DNA of 64,000 nucleotides, from contig JABRWB010000039.1 in NCBI GenBank assembly GCA_039961635.1, positions 13,258 through 77,257 on the forward strand. The letters run 5' to 3'. Within the stretch, counting starts at the first letter, position 1. Every line of letters starts with the position of its first letter. The notes beneath the pieces are model-generated. The model saw nothing but the letters and a program-made list of their open reading frames with translations, was not told where the DNA came from and did no database searches. The position numbers and the translations under genes were made by a program. Origin of the DNA: a bacterium. Its GTDB lineage: Bacteria; 4484-113; JAGGVC01. Positions 50,812-59,063 of this stretch are shown piece by piece.

Positions 50812-52743
50812 ATGGGCAAGTCGCTCGCTTACAAGATTCTTGAAGCCCACCTTCTTGAGGGCAGGCTTGAACCGGGTACCGAAATCGGCATCCGGATCGA
50901 TCAGACGCTTACGCAGGACGCCACGGGCACGATGGCCTTCCTCCAATTTGAGGCGATGGGTTTCGACCGAGTGAAGACCGAGCGCTCGGTGTCGTATGTT
51001 GACCACAACACGCTGCAAAGCGGGTTTGAAAACGCGGACGACCACAGGTATCTGCGCACGGTCGCGTCCAAACACGGCGTATATTTCAGTCCTCCGGGCA
51101 ACGGCATTTGCCACCAGGTACATTTGGAACGGTTCGGAGCGCCGGGAAAGACGCTTCTGGGCAGCGACAGCCACACGCCTACGGGCGGCGGCCTTGGAAT
51201 GATTGCAATCGGCGCCGGCGGGCTCGACGTCGCGGTGGCCATGGGGGGCGGGCCGTTTTATCTGCCCTGCCCCAAGGTGCTCGGGGTCAAGCTGACGGGA
51301 AAGCTGCGGCCCTGGGTATCGGCGAAAGACGTGATTCTCGAAATGCTGCGCCGCGAAACCGTCAAGGGAGGCGTGGGCTACATCGTCGAGTATTACGGCC
51401 CTGGCGCGGAATCCCTGACTGTTACCGAAAGAGCGACGATCTGCAACATGGGAGCGGAGCTCGGTGCAACCTGCAGCCTGTTTCCAAGCGACGCGCAAAC
51501 ACTTGCCTACCTGAAGGCTCAAAAGCGCGAGGACGCGTTTGTCGAGTTGAAGCCGGACGCCGACGCGAATTACGACAAGCTCGTTGAGATTAACCTGAGC
51601 GAGTTGGTGCCGTTGATTTCAAAACCGCACAGCCCCGACGCGGTTGTGCCCGTAAGCGAAGTCGCTGGGACGCGGCTTGATCAAGTTTGCGTGGGAAGCT
51701 GCACGAATAGCTCGATCCGAGATATGCGTGCCGTCGCGGAGATAGTTAAAGGCAGGCATGTTGCCCCTTCGCTGTCGTTTACGGTTTCGCCGGGAAGCAA
51801 GCAAGTGCTTGAAATGATAAGCATGGACGGCTCGCTGGCTGCGATGATCGCGGCGGGCGCGCGCATCCTCGAAAGCGCGTGCGGGCCGTGCATCGGGATG
51901 GGCCAGGCTCCTCCGTCCGGAGGGAACAGCCTGCGAAGCTTCAACCGCAATTTCATCGGACGCAGCGGAACCAAGGATGCGAATGTGTATCTCGCCAGCC
52001 CGGAAGTCTGCGCGATCAGCGCGCTTAAAGGAGTGATTTTTGATCCGACATCGAACGGCATCGAGTTTCCGAAAATCGAGGTTCCGGATGAATTTTTGAT
52101 TGACGATTCGTCGGTTGTCGCCCCCGCGGAAGATCCCTCATCCGTGGAGGTTGTTTACGGGCCGAACATCGTTAAGCTCGACGCGTTCCCCCCGATGGCA
52201 AACGATATAGAAGCCGCCGTGCTTCTCAAAGTCGAGGACAACATCACGACAGACCACATAATGCCCGCCGGAGCGCGCGTGCTTCCTTACCGCAGCAACA
52301 TACCCAAAATCAGCGAGTTTGTTTACGAAGTCGTGGACCCAACGTTCGCGAAGAGGGCGAAGGCCGCGGGGCGCGGCATAATCGTCGGCGGCGCTAACTA
52401 CGGCCAGGGCAGCTCACGCGAGCACGCCGGGCTTGCGCCGCGGTTTCTAGGCATCGAGGCCAAAATCGTCAAAAGTTACGCACGCATCCACCGCGCAAAC
52501 CTGATCAACTTCGGTATTCTGCCGTTGATGTTCAAGGATCCGACGTGCTTTGAGTCCGTCGAACAGGGAGACGTGCTGAAAATTGAAAACGCTCCGGAAC
52601 AGATTCGCACGCACAAGGAAGTCGTCGTAAAGAATTTGACCAAGGGAACGACGATACTTTGCGTCCACGATCTCTCCGACCGTGAAATCGAAACCGTAAT
52701 CGCCGGCGGAAAGCTGAATTTTACGCGCGCCGCGGCGAAGTAG
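50812..52743 (+). CDS. acn: Aconitate hydratase
   Basis: A 643-residue aconitase of the shorter type, with the swivel domain fused at the C-terminus. Cluster ligands are in VCVGSCTNSSIRDMR and ESACGPCIGMGQAPPSGG; substrate residues are in LLGSDSHTPTGGGLGMIA and NYGQGSSREHAGLAPRFLG. It interconverts citrate and isocitrate in the TCA cycle. The start is ATG 50812 with AAGGTG upstream, three codons after an alternative GTG/ATT region. lipB follows after 19 bp. A homoaconitase or 2-methylisocitrate role is less likely but not excluded. Confidence 0.9.
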   Translation: MGKSLAYKILEAHLLEGRLEPGTEIGIRIDQTLTQDATGTMAFLQFEAMGFDRVKTERSVSYVDHNTLQSGFENADDHRYLRTVASKHGVYFSPPGNGICHQVHLERFGAPGKTLLGSDSHTPTGGGLGMIAIGAGGLDVAVAMGGGPFYLPCPKVLGVKLTGKLRPWVSAKDVILEMLRRETVKGGVGYIVEYYGPGAESLTVTERATICNMGAELGATCSLFPSDAQTLAYLKAQKREDAFVELKPDADANYDKLVEINLSELVPLISKPHSPDAVVPVSEVAGTRLDQVCVGSCTNSSIRDMRAVAEIVKGRHVAPSLSFTVSPGSKQVLEMISMDGSLAAMIAAGARILESACGPCIGMGQAPPSGGNSLRSFNRNFIGRSGTKDANVYLASPEVCAISALKGVIFDPTSNGIEFPKIEVPDEFLIDDSSVVAPAEDPSSVEVVYGPNIVKLDAFPPMANDIEAAVLLKVEDNITTDHIMPAGARVLPYRSNIPKISEFVYEVVDPTFAKRAKAAGRGIIVGGANYGQGSSREHAGLAPRFLGIEAKIVKSYARIHRANLINFGILPLMFKDPTCFESVEQGDVLKIENAPEQIRTHKEVVVKNLTKGTTILCVHDLSDREIETVIAGGKLNFTRAAAK

Positions 52744-52762
52744 CGCGGCCAAGGGCGCTTGG

Positions 52763-53416
52763 ATGGTTAACCGCGTCATCAAGCTGATCGATCTCGGCCG
52801 GATGAAATACGGCGATGCGCTGGCGCTTCAGAAGGAGTTTCTTGCCAAGCGCATCGCGGGCAAATGCGGCGATACGCTGCTTTTGGTCGAGCACGAACCG
52901 GTAATTACTCTTGGACGGCACGCGGACGCACAGCACATACTTGCATCGAAGGAAGCCCTGGCTAAATTCGGAATCGGCGTGTTCCAAATCGAACGCGGCG
53001 GAGACGTGACATACCACGGTCCCGGCCAGCAGGTCGGGTATCCGATTTTCAACATCCGCGAAATGGGGCTGTCGCTGCACGACTACCTGCGGCTGCTCGA
53101 AGAAACGATGATCGTCGCACTGTCCGCCTTTGGATTGTCGGCGCACAGGATATCCGGACTCACCGGAGTATTCGTTGACGACGCGAAATTGGTTGCTATC
53201 GGCATCGCGGTCAAAAAGTGGGTGACGTTTCACGGTTTTGCGTTCAACGTCAATCCAAACATGCACCATTTCGAACTAATCGTGCCCTGCGGAATCAGAG
53301 AGCATCCCGTCGGCTCGCTGTCCGGAGCACTCGGCGAAACCAAATCGTTATCGGATTTGCGTCCACATTTGATATCCGCGTTTGAGCGGGTCTTCGGCAT
53401 TACAATAACGGACTAA
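52763..53416 (+). CDS. lipB: Octanoyltransferase (lipoate biosynthesis)
   Basis: A 217-residue LipB. Family parts are LLVEHEPVITLGRHAD, the RGGDVTYHGPGQQVGYPI signature, the catalytic Lys in AKLVAIGIAVKKWVTFHGFA and the catalytic Cys in ELIVPCGI. It transfers octanoate from ACP to lipoyl domains of 2-oxoacid dehydrogenases and the glycine cleavage system. Coexpression with aconitase fits a central-carbon role. No lipA is in the window. Confidence 0.93.
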   Translation: MVNRVIKLIDLGRMKYGDALALQKEFLAKRIAGKCGDTLLLVEHEPVITLGRHADAQHILASKEALAKFGIGVFQIERGGDVTYHGPGQQVGYPIFNIREMGLSLHDYLRLLEETMIVALSAFGLSAHRISGLTGVFVDDAKLVAIGIAVKKWVTFHGFAFNVNPNMHHFELIVPCGIREHPVGSLSGALGETKSLSDLRPHLISAFERVFGITITD

Positions 53417-53444
53417 AAAAAACGGGGAGGCTTTCGCCTCCCCG
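53415..53444 (-). terminator. Intrinsic terminator of htrA
   Basis: CGGGGAGGC/GCCTCCCCG forms a 9-bp stem with a 4-nt loop (53423-53444). On the minus strand it is followed by a run of eight T, so it best terminates htrA. On the plus strand no T-run follows, so it is a weaker stop for lipB. Confidence 0.75.
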
Positions 53445-53488
53445 CATTCAGTACGCGAAATCGCTCAAGATGCTCCGGGTGATTACAA

Positions 53489-54829
53489 CTATCTCCGCCA
53501 AGGCGCGGCATCAGTCGAATTCAGCTCGCCCAAAAGCACAAGAACGTTCTTGGCCGGTTTCTTGCCTTGCGGATAAACCGTAAGCGTAATCTTGTCGCCG
53601 ATGTTGTGGTTCTGGATTTCGTTGATCAACTCGTTGCCGGTTTTAACCTCCATTCCGTTGATGTGGGTTATGACATCGCCCACTTTAAGCCCCGCTTTGT
53701 CTCCGGCGGAACCTTGAGTCACCTCGTAGATCACGATACCGAAATCTATTTCAAGCTTGAGCTCTTCCTGAACCGTCTTGTCAACGTCGCGGATTCTGAT
53801 TCCTATTCCGGGATATTTGACGGAGCCGGTCTCGATGATTTGCTGGATGGAGCGTTTTATGCTGTTGACGGGAATCGCGAATCCGATGCGCTCACCCATC
53901 GGGATTATCGCCTGGTTGACGCCGATAACCTCGCCCCTCGCGTTCAACAGCGGGCCGCCGGAATTTCCGCGGTTGATCGCCGCGTCCGTCTGAATCAGCG
54001 TCCCGTTGCTGCGCGGATCCTCCGGCATGTTCACATCTGCCGGCTTGCGGTCAACCGCGCTGACAATCCCCGAAGTTACGGTGTGCTGAAGTCCGAACGG
54101 GCTTCCTATGGCTATCGCAGGCTCGCCGGGACGGATTGTGTCGCTGTCGCCCAGAGTGGCGGCGGGCAAGCCGCCTGCCTCAATCTTGATCACGGCGATA
54201 TCTTTCAGGTCGTCCGTGCCCTTGAGCACGCCTTCGTACTGCTTGCCGTCATTAAGCGTAACCGTGAACTTGTTGAAGTCCGCGACAACATGCGCGTTCG
54301 TAACGATGTATCCGTCTTCGCTGACTATGAAACCGCTGCCTTCGCCTTGGCGCGGGACGTCGAAGTTATGCCACTGGTCGAATCCCTCCGGAAACTGCAT
54401 ATCGGGGAAAAACTCTTTGAATTCCTCGGGAATTTTAAATCCCGGAGAATTGGGAGAAAACGGCGAAGAAGGCGCTCCGCCTTGGCGTTTTTGCGCGGAT
54501 TCCGGTTTTTCCTCCGGAATCGCTTCCGATTTGATGTTGACAACAAACGGAAGCGACTTTTCCGCGAGATCGGCTATCCAAAACACATCGCTCGGCGATT
54601 GGTAGCTTTGATTCACCGCAGCGGATTGCTTTTTTGGAGTCTCGAACGACGCCGGCGCGGCCCTGCCGGAAACGCGCTCCCGGATAACCACCGGTCCTTT
54701 CGAGATCTGCCAGATCACCGCGGCCGACAGCGCGATGATCGCGAAAAACTGGAATACGATCAAAAACCGCCATCCGGCGGAAAGCCCCGGCTTTGAAACC
54801 GGCTTGATTTCGTGTTCGCCAAATTCCAT
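53489..54829 (-). CDS. htrA: HtrA/DegP-type serine protease with one PDZ domain
   Basis: A 446-residue membrane-anchored protease. A cytoplasmic N-terminus is followed by a transmembrane segment (WRFLIVFQFFAIIALSAAV), a Pro/Ser-rich linker, the trypsin-like domain with His in TNAHVVAD, Asp in LKDIAVIKIE and Ser in NRGNSGGPLLN, and a single C-terminal PDZ (GIGIRIRDVDK through ITLTVYPQGKK). HtrA proteases degrade or refold damaged envelope proteins. GGAGG lies ahead of the ATG at 54829. It is monocistronic with its own terminator. Confidence 0.92.
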   Translation of the reverse strand: MEFGEHEIKPVSKPGLSAGWRFLIVFQFFAIIALSAAVIWQISKGPVVIRERVSGRAAPASFETPKKQSAAVNQSYQSPSDVFWIADLAEKSLPFVVNIKSEAIPEEKPESAQKRQGGAPSSPFSPNSPGFKIPEEFKEFFPDMQFPEGFDQWHNFDVPRQGEGSGFIVSEDGYIVTNAHVVADFNKFTVTLNDGKQYEGVLKGTDDLKDIAVIKIEAGGLPAATLGDSDTIRPGEPAIAIGSPFGLQHTVTSGIVSAVDRKPADVNMPEDPRSNGTLIQTDAAINRGNSGGPLLNARGEVIGVNQAIIPMGERIGFAIPVNSIKRSIQQIIETGSVKYPGIGIRIRDVDKTVQEELKLEIDFGIVIYEVTQGSAGDKAGLKVGDVITHINGMEVKTGNELINEIQNHNIGDKITLTVYPQGKKPAKNVLVLLGELNSTDAAPWRR

Positions 54830-54971
54830 ACGAAAACCTCCGATTAGGGGCGGAAGCCCCGTTTCTTACTACCCGCGAAGGCCGGACTCGCGTCAAGCCC
54901 TTCGGCTCCGGTTAGACGAATGCCCTGCCCCGCTGTTCAAACGCGGCGGATCATCCGAATCCCAAATTGCG

Positions 54972-55577
54972 TCAATAAAAGAAGCCCGTCCAGGAGCAGA
55001 GCAGCGCCGTGCCGAATCCGACCAGCAGATTGTCGTCCAGAGGAGTACGCAGGCTTTCCAGCACCGATACGGCCAAGCCGATCGCGGCCGCGACGAGAAT
55101 CCCTTCCAAATCTGGCGGATACAGAAACCAAAGCCTCGCGAGGATAAGCGCGGCCGCCGATCCCGCAAAGCACGCGAGCGTCCCGTACAGCCGCTTGGTG
55201 CGATTCCACGGGACGGGAGCCGAGCCGGGACCGCCGATCGTCGCGGACAGCCCGTCGCCCAGCGCCAGAACGAACCACGACGCCGTCAGGATTTCCGGCC
55301 GATGCCCGAAAAAAACGGCCAGCAGAAAAAGCGTCCCGAAGTAGTACCGGACGCCCCACATCACGCCGTCGCGCAGCTCGGTCGCCCGCGCCATGGGCAT
55401 CACCACCGGCCAATACGGCCGGATGATCCAGGCCGTCAGCGCGGCGAAGCCGAGCGCGGCCAGCGTCCATTCGCGCGGGATGAACCTGATCGATAACGCC
55501 AGCGCGCCGAGCCCCATGTGAACGAACTTGCGAAGGTAGTGCCGGTATCTGACTTCGGACGGATTGGAGCGGGACAC
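54972..55577 (-). CDS. CdsA/dolichol-kinase-like integral membrane protein
   Basis: A 201-residue polytopic membrane protein. LALGDGLSATIGGPGS followed by WNRTKRLYGTLACFAGSAAA matches the conserved region shared by dolichol kinase (SEC59), phytol kinase (VTE5) and phosphatidate cytidylyltransferases; the RYRHYLRKFVHM start with an early Lys/His is also typical of the kinases. It probably activates an isoprenoid alcohol or phosphatidate using CTP. Start is GTG 55577, 6 nt behind TATAAT. It follows truB on the same strand. Confidence 0.7.
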   Translation of the reverse strand: MSRSNPSEVRYRHYLRKFVHMGLGALALSIRFIPREWTLAALGFAALTAWIIRPYWPVVMPMARATELRDGVMWGVRYYFGTLFLLAVFFGHRPEILTASWFVLALGDGLSATIGGPGSAPVPWNRTKRLYGTLACFAGSAAALILARLWFLYPPDLEGILVAAAIGLAVSVLESLRTPLDDNLLVGFGTALLCSWTGFFY

Positions 55578-55583
55578 GCGCCG

Positions 55584-55589
55584 ATTATA
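55584..55589 (-). promoter_or_regulatory. -10 box of the leaderless CdsA/dolichol-kinase-like gene
   Basis: The minus strand reads TATAAT, ending 6 nt before the GTG at 55577. No ribosome binding site is present. Confidence 0.5.
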
Positions 55590-55607
55590 GCCTTGCGGCG
55601 GCCCGCG

Positions 55608-56693
55608 TCAGCTCAAAAACACCTTTTCGGGCGTCACCTTGAACAGCTCCGGTTTGTCCGGGCGAGGCTTGGCGCTGCATCGGGCCACAAGCCTGCCGTC
55701 TTCGAGGAGCGCGAACACTTCCGATTCCTGTCCAGCGCGCACGGCATCCGGCAGCCGTTTCGAAATCGCGAAAATATAGTTGCCGGCAGAAAGCGACCTT
55801 CCCTCATCCGTAAATACGGTCAGCCGCTTTGATTCGGGAACGACGACGGAAACGGGAAGCAGATGCGCCGCAAGCGCCTTGTCCCTGTCCTCCGCAAGCT
55901 CCGACGCGAGCGCGTCCAGCGCGACCGCGTCCGCGAAATTGAAAGGCCCGACGCGCGTCCTTATCAGAGACGCGAGCACTCCGGCCACGCCGACCCTTTG
56001 ACCGATGTCGCGCGCCAGCGCGCGCACGTACGCGCCCGTCGCGCATTCGATGACCGCTTCGGCGATCAGCAACGGCGACGCGGGCATGCGATCCGGCGCG
56101 ATTTCAAGGCGCGGCAGCCCGAATTTTTCCGATCCGTCCTCTGCGGGTAATCCCTGTACGTCAAGCGGAGACAGACCGCCGCCATCCGCCCCAAACCAAA
56201 AGAACCGCGTTATATCGAACCTGACGATTTCCACCTTGCGCGGCTTGACGTCCACTTCCTCCGCCGCGAGCTCGTAGCGGTAAAGCTCCTTGCCCTCGAC
56301 CTTGACGTTGGAGAACGCGGGGGGAACCTGCTCGATCATCCCGACGAAACCGCGCGCCGCGTCGAGCAATTTTGAAGCGAGTTTCAATGCCTCGCTCTCG
56401 TTTTGCGGCGCACCCGGCGCCGCTGCAAGCTCCGACGACAAATCCAGCGTCGGCGACGTCGCGCCGAACGCCAGCCACGCGAAGTAGTCCTTCGTGAACG
56501 TGGAAAGATGGTCGAACAGCTTCGTCGCCCGCCCCACGCCGACCGGCAGCACCCCGCTTGCGGGCTTGTCTATCACTCCCGCGTGGCCGACGCGCGCCTT
56601 GCCCAGCCGCGGCCGAATCCGCCGGATGACGTCGAACGACGTCATTCCCGCGGGCTTGATCACGTTGAAAAAGCCGTCAATGAAAGCCGACAT
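55608..56693 (-). CDS. truB: tRNA pseudouridine55 synthase
   Basis: A 361-residue TruB, which forms pseudouridine 55 in the T-loop. The start FFNVIKPAGMTSFDVIRRIR and the catalytic region GHAGVIDKPASGVLPVGVGRATKL (read in two parts, with the catalytic Asp in VID) are clear, although the usual GTLDP is GVIDK. YVRALARDIG marks the second conserved motif. It is longer than the usual 300-310 residues because of insertions around GLSPLDVQGLPAEDG. A TATAAT box ends 10 nt before the ATG, leaving almost no leader. Confidence 0.9.
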   Translation of the reverse strand: MSAFIDGFFNVIKPAGMTSFDVIRRIRPRLGKARVGHAGVIDKPASGVLPVGVGRATKLFDHLSTFTKDYFAWLAFGATSPTLDLSSELAAAPGAPQNESEALKLASKLLDAARGFVGMIEQVPPAFSNVKVEGKELYRYELAAEEVDVKPRKVEIVRFDITRFFWFGADGGGLSPLDVQGLPAEDGSEKFGLPRLEIAPDRMPASPLLIAEAVIECATGAYVRALARDIGQRVGVAGVLASLIRTRVGPFNFADAVALDALASELAEDRDKALAAHLLPVSVVVPESKRLTVFTDEGRSLSAGNYIFAISKRLPDAVRAGQESEVFALLEDGRLVARCSAKPRPDKPELFKVTPEKVFLS

Positions 56694-56771
56694 TTGGAGC
56701 CGGATTATAGCTCAAACCTGCATGCGCAGCGAAACAGGTTGTTGGCCAAAATAAAAAAACACCTGCACTTA

Positions 56772-56800
56772 TTGACAATCCAAATTTCCAAGGATACAAT
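56772..56800 (+). promoter_or_regulatory. Consensus promoter of the Cys-rich/radical SAM cassette
   Basis: TTGACA (56772-56777), exactly 17 nt, TACAAT (56795-56800). GGAGG follows 10 nt before the GTG at 56822. It is the best -35/-10 pair in the window and stands ahead of four tightly spaced genes. Confidence 0.75.
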
Positions 56801-56821
56801 TAGATTGGAGGTAAACTCGTC

Positions 56822-57271
56822 GTGGGGGACGAGATCAGGCTGTCCCAAGCCGAAGTTGACCGGATTGCCGAAGCGGTGTGCGCAAGGCTGTGGCGCCCGC
56901 CCGGCAGGAATGCTTTGTCGGACGCCGAACTGCTTCGCATCGCCCAACAGACAGTTGCCGTAATAGAGGAGCGCGCGTTCATTTCTTCGCTCGCGGACAG
57001 CGTTATGCAGAAAACCGCGCAGAAGCTGGACGAGATGAAGGAAGCGCTTGCGGACAATCCTTTCCACAATCCCAAACCCGGTTACGAGCCTTCGCCAATC
57101 AAATTGACCGATGAAGAAAGGGCCGAGCTTGAGGAAGCGAGGAAAATCGCCTCCGCACAAGCTGAATCCGAGCAGCAGCCAAAGCTGGAGCTTGCTGCCC
57201 GGCCCAAACAGATCGAAAAAAACGGGAATGCACCTGTGCCCTTGCAGCGCAGGAGGAGGAAATCGAGATGA
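56822..57271 (+). CDS. Helical protein of unknown function, first gene of the cassette
   Basis: A 149-residue, mainly helical and charged protein (LSQAEVDRIAEAVCARLW, LLRIAQQTVAVIEERAFI, VMQKTAQKLDEMKEAL), with a Glu/Ala-rich linker and a basic end (RRRRKSR). No family was recognised. Start is GTG 56822 with GGAGG upstream. Its stop codon overlaps the ATG of the Cys-rich gene (ATGA), so their synthesis is coupled. It could be a chaperone, regulator or immunity-like partner of that protein; nothing in the sequence decides. Confidence 0.6.
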   Translation: MGDEIRLSQAEVDRIAEAVCARLWRPPGRNALSDAELLRIAQQTVAVIEERAFISSLADSVMQKTAQKLDEMKEALADNPFHNPKPGYEPSPIKLTDEERAELEEARKIASAQAESEQQPKLELAARPKQIEKNGNAPVPLQRRRRKSR

Positions 57272-58116
57272 ACGGGAAGTTAATCGGAAAGATCGCGGAT
57301 GAGATCGCTGCCAAAATGGTAGCTTTCATCAGCGGACAAAACAGCCAAAGTGACTTGGCATTTGCCTTTGCTGGCAATATCGCCGCTCCGAAGACCGCAA
57401 ATCCGATGCAAGTTGCAAGAATGCAATTGAACAAGTTGGCTGCGACATTCAGCGGCGATTGTGGCCAAGGCGACTATATCGCGCCTTGCATTGTGACAGC
57501 AAGCTATGATTTCTGCAATTGCACCGATACATCAAGCCCTTGGGCGGAGGCCGTATATGAGCTATGCACATCACATGCTTTCCAGCATGCTTGTTCGCTT
57601 GCACATCCGTATTCGTGCGATGCGTTCAAATGCATTGGATCATTTGAATGCACGGCTCAGTTTAAGGGCTGTTTGCAGGCATTTTATCAAGATTGCACTG
57701 GTGGCGATCATACTTGCCCTTCAGGCGTTTCGCAATTCCACTGTGATTCCACATCCAATAACTTTCAATGCAGCGAGTATTCTTGTTCTCCCGGTAGCAA
57801 TTTCAACTGCGAACCCACGGGTATGTTTGCATGCTGGACCAACTACACCTCGACTTGTCCAGAGGACTATGATACAGAATCACCTTGCGATGATACGGCG
57901 TACTTCAAATGCATCGAAACTTTCACTTGCGGTGGAGATGAGGAATCCTCCTATACCTGTGATCCCCCTGGTAGTTTTGCATGTGCAACCGGATCTGGGG
58001 GCGACGGCTTTGACTGCGAAAACCTTTATTATTGCGGTTCTGGCTCGCTTGATTGCGATACGGAGTTTGGTCCTTGCCACCTGGATTACTATAACCGTTG
58101 TACAGAGGAATACTAG
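57268..58116 (+). CDS. Cysteine-rich repeat protein, candidate long RiPP precursor
   Basis: A 282-residue protein in two clear parts. Residues 1-64 contain no Cys and look like a helical leader (KLIGKIADEIAAKMVAF). Residues 65-278 contain 28 Cys; 14 are in an aromatic-x-Cys pattern, often as close pairs such as FKCIGSFEC, FKCIETFTC, FQCSEYSC and YTCDPPGSFAC. There is no signal peptide, so the chain would be made and modified in the cytoplasm. The gene is coupled to the one before it and followed by a secreted unknown and a radical SAM/SPASM enzyme. No known family was recognised; a metal-binding or disulfide-rich structural protein is the alternative. Confidence 0.65.
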   Translation: MNGKLIGKIADEIAAKMVAFISGQNSQSDLAFAFAGNIAAPKTANPMQVARMQLNKLAATFSGDCGQGDYIAPCIVTASYDFCNCTDTSSPWAEAVYELCTSHAFQHACSLAHPYSCDAFKCIGSFECTAQFKGCLQAFYQDCTGGDHTCPSGVSQFHCDSTSNNFQCSEYSCSPGSNFNCEPTGMFACWTNYTSTCPEDYDTESPCDDTAYFKCIETFTCGGDEESSYTCDPPGSFACATGSGGDGFDCENLYYCGSGSLDCDTEFGPCHLDYYNRCTEEY

Positions 58117-58152
58117 ACAACGGAGATTAAGTTCAACATGAGGTGTGCACAA

Positions 58153-59058
58153 ATGAACTGCAAGCTAATAGCATTCAAAAAGGCTATAATAATTCTGCTA
58201 TTGGTCATATTCGTTCCGGCAATGGTAATCGCAAGAGCATTTTCGCTCCAAACCGGCACTGCGTTAAATAACGTTAATTGGCTTGATCGCTTGTATTCCG
58301 CACCCGATAACGATTTTTCGGTACGTTGTATCAAAAATAAACTCGCAGACAAAGAACACAGCTTTACCGGAGAAATACGCAAGGGCACTTCCATTAATTC
58401 CAATAGCCAACTCGATTCAGGCACAATTCTACATTCGGATACAAAAAATCTAAGGGTTCCTGTGTTTTTTTCCATGCCATATCCAGCAAATGCGCCAGGC
58501 TTCAGCAAAGAATGGGAACCGGTCGCCAAAGGACATGTGGACTATCCATTTGTGGATGACTATACTGGAGTTCAATTGGAGAACGACAGCATCCCGTCAA
58601 AATGGTATTTATACATGCCCGAGACGGGCAAGATGGACATGGATATGTATTTGGTGACCCTTGGCTGCAATCCACTTTTAACATTCAATACGGTGGAGAG
58701 ATTTCAAAAAGTATGGATTAATGTGTATAATTCGGAAATAAAATACGTTCTGCTCCAGTATTCCCACAACTGGGACTTTTGCCTGATAACCATGGCGTAT
58801 TCGCCTTCATACAAGCGCGAGAGCAGAAATCCGGAAGTAGTTTCCTTTGAATTGTTTAAGAGGGAGATAGGAAGCTTAAGGGCTTTTCGTTATTCGGCAT
58901 CGTTTGGAATCAGCCCCATGCCGGATAACAAGCACTTAACCATTGACTGGATGAGCGAGAGTTACAATGTTTTGGAGATTGACCCCCTCTTGGCCGGAAT
59001 CTCTTCATCTAACGAATTATTTAATCGCGAATATGTTTTCGAGATGGTTGGAAAGTAG
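58153..59058 (+). CDS. Exported protein of unknown function in the cassette
   Basis: A 301-residue protein with a Sec-type N-terminal segment (AFKKAIIILLLVIFVPAMV, cleavage near ARA). The start at ATG 58153 is preferred because GAGGTG lies 7 nt upstream; ATG 58138 in the same frame is possible. The mature part has many aromatic residues and beta-like segments (WVNVY-type strands around KVWINVYNSEIKYVLL) and no recognised domain. It begins 36 bp after the Cys-rich gene and ends 5 bp before the radical SAM gene. Base composition is AT-rich compared with the flanks. It may act on or carry the cassette's product outside the cytoplasm. Confidence 0.6.
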   Translation: MNCKLIAFKKAIIILLLVIFVPAMVIARAFSLQTGTALNNVNWLDRLYSAPDNDFSVRCIKNKLADKEHSFTGEIRKGTSINSNSQLDSGTILHSDTKNLRVPVFFSMPYPANAPGFSKEWEPVAKGHVDYPFVDDYTGVQLENDSIPSKWYLYMPETGKMDMDMYLVTLGCNPLLTFNTVERFQKVWINVYNSEIKYVLLQYSHNWDFCLITMAYSPSYKRESRNPEVVSFELFKREIGSLRAFRYSASFGISPMPDNKHLTIDWMSESYNVLEIDPLLAGISSSNELFNREYVFEMVGK

Positions 59059-59063
59059 TCACG

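Noticed and set aside
53567-54796. A 409-codon plus-strand frame opposite htrA
   Set aside because: The minus strand carries the full HtrA triad and PDZ domain; the antisense frame shows no family features.
57506-58141. A 211-codon frame overlapping the Cys-rich gene
   Set aside because: It has no ribosome binding site and no domain. The Cys-rich frame is coupled to the gene before it and shows a patterned composition, so it is the real one.
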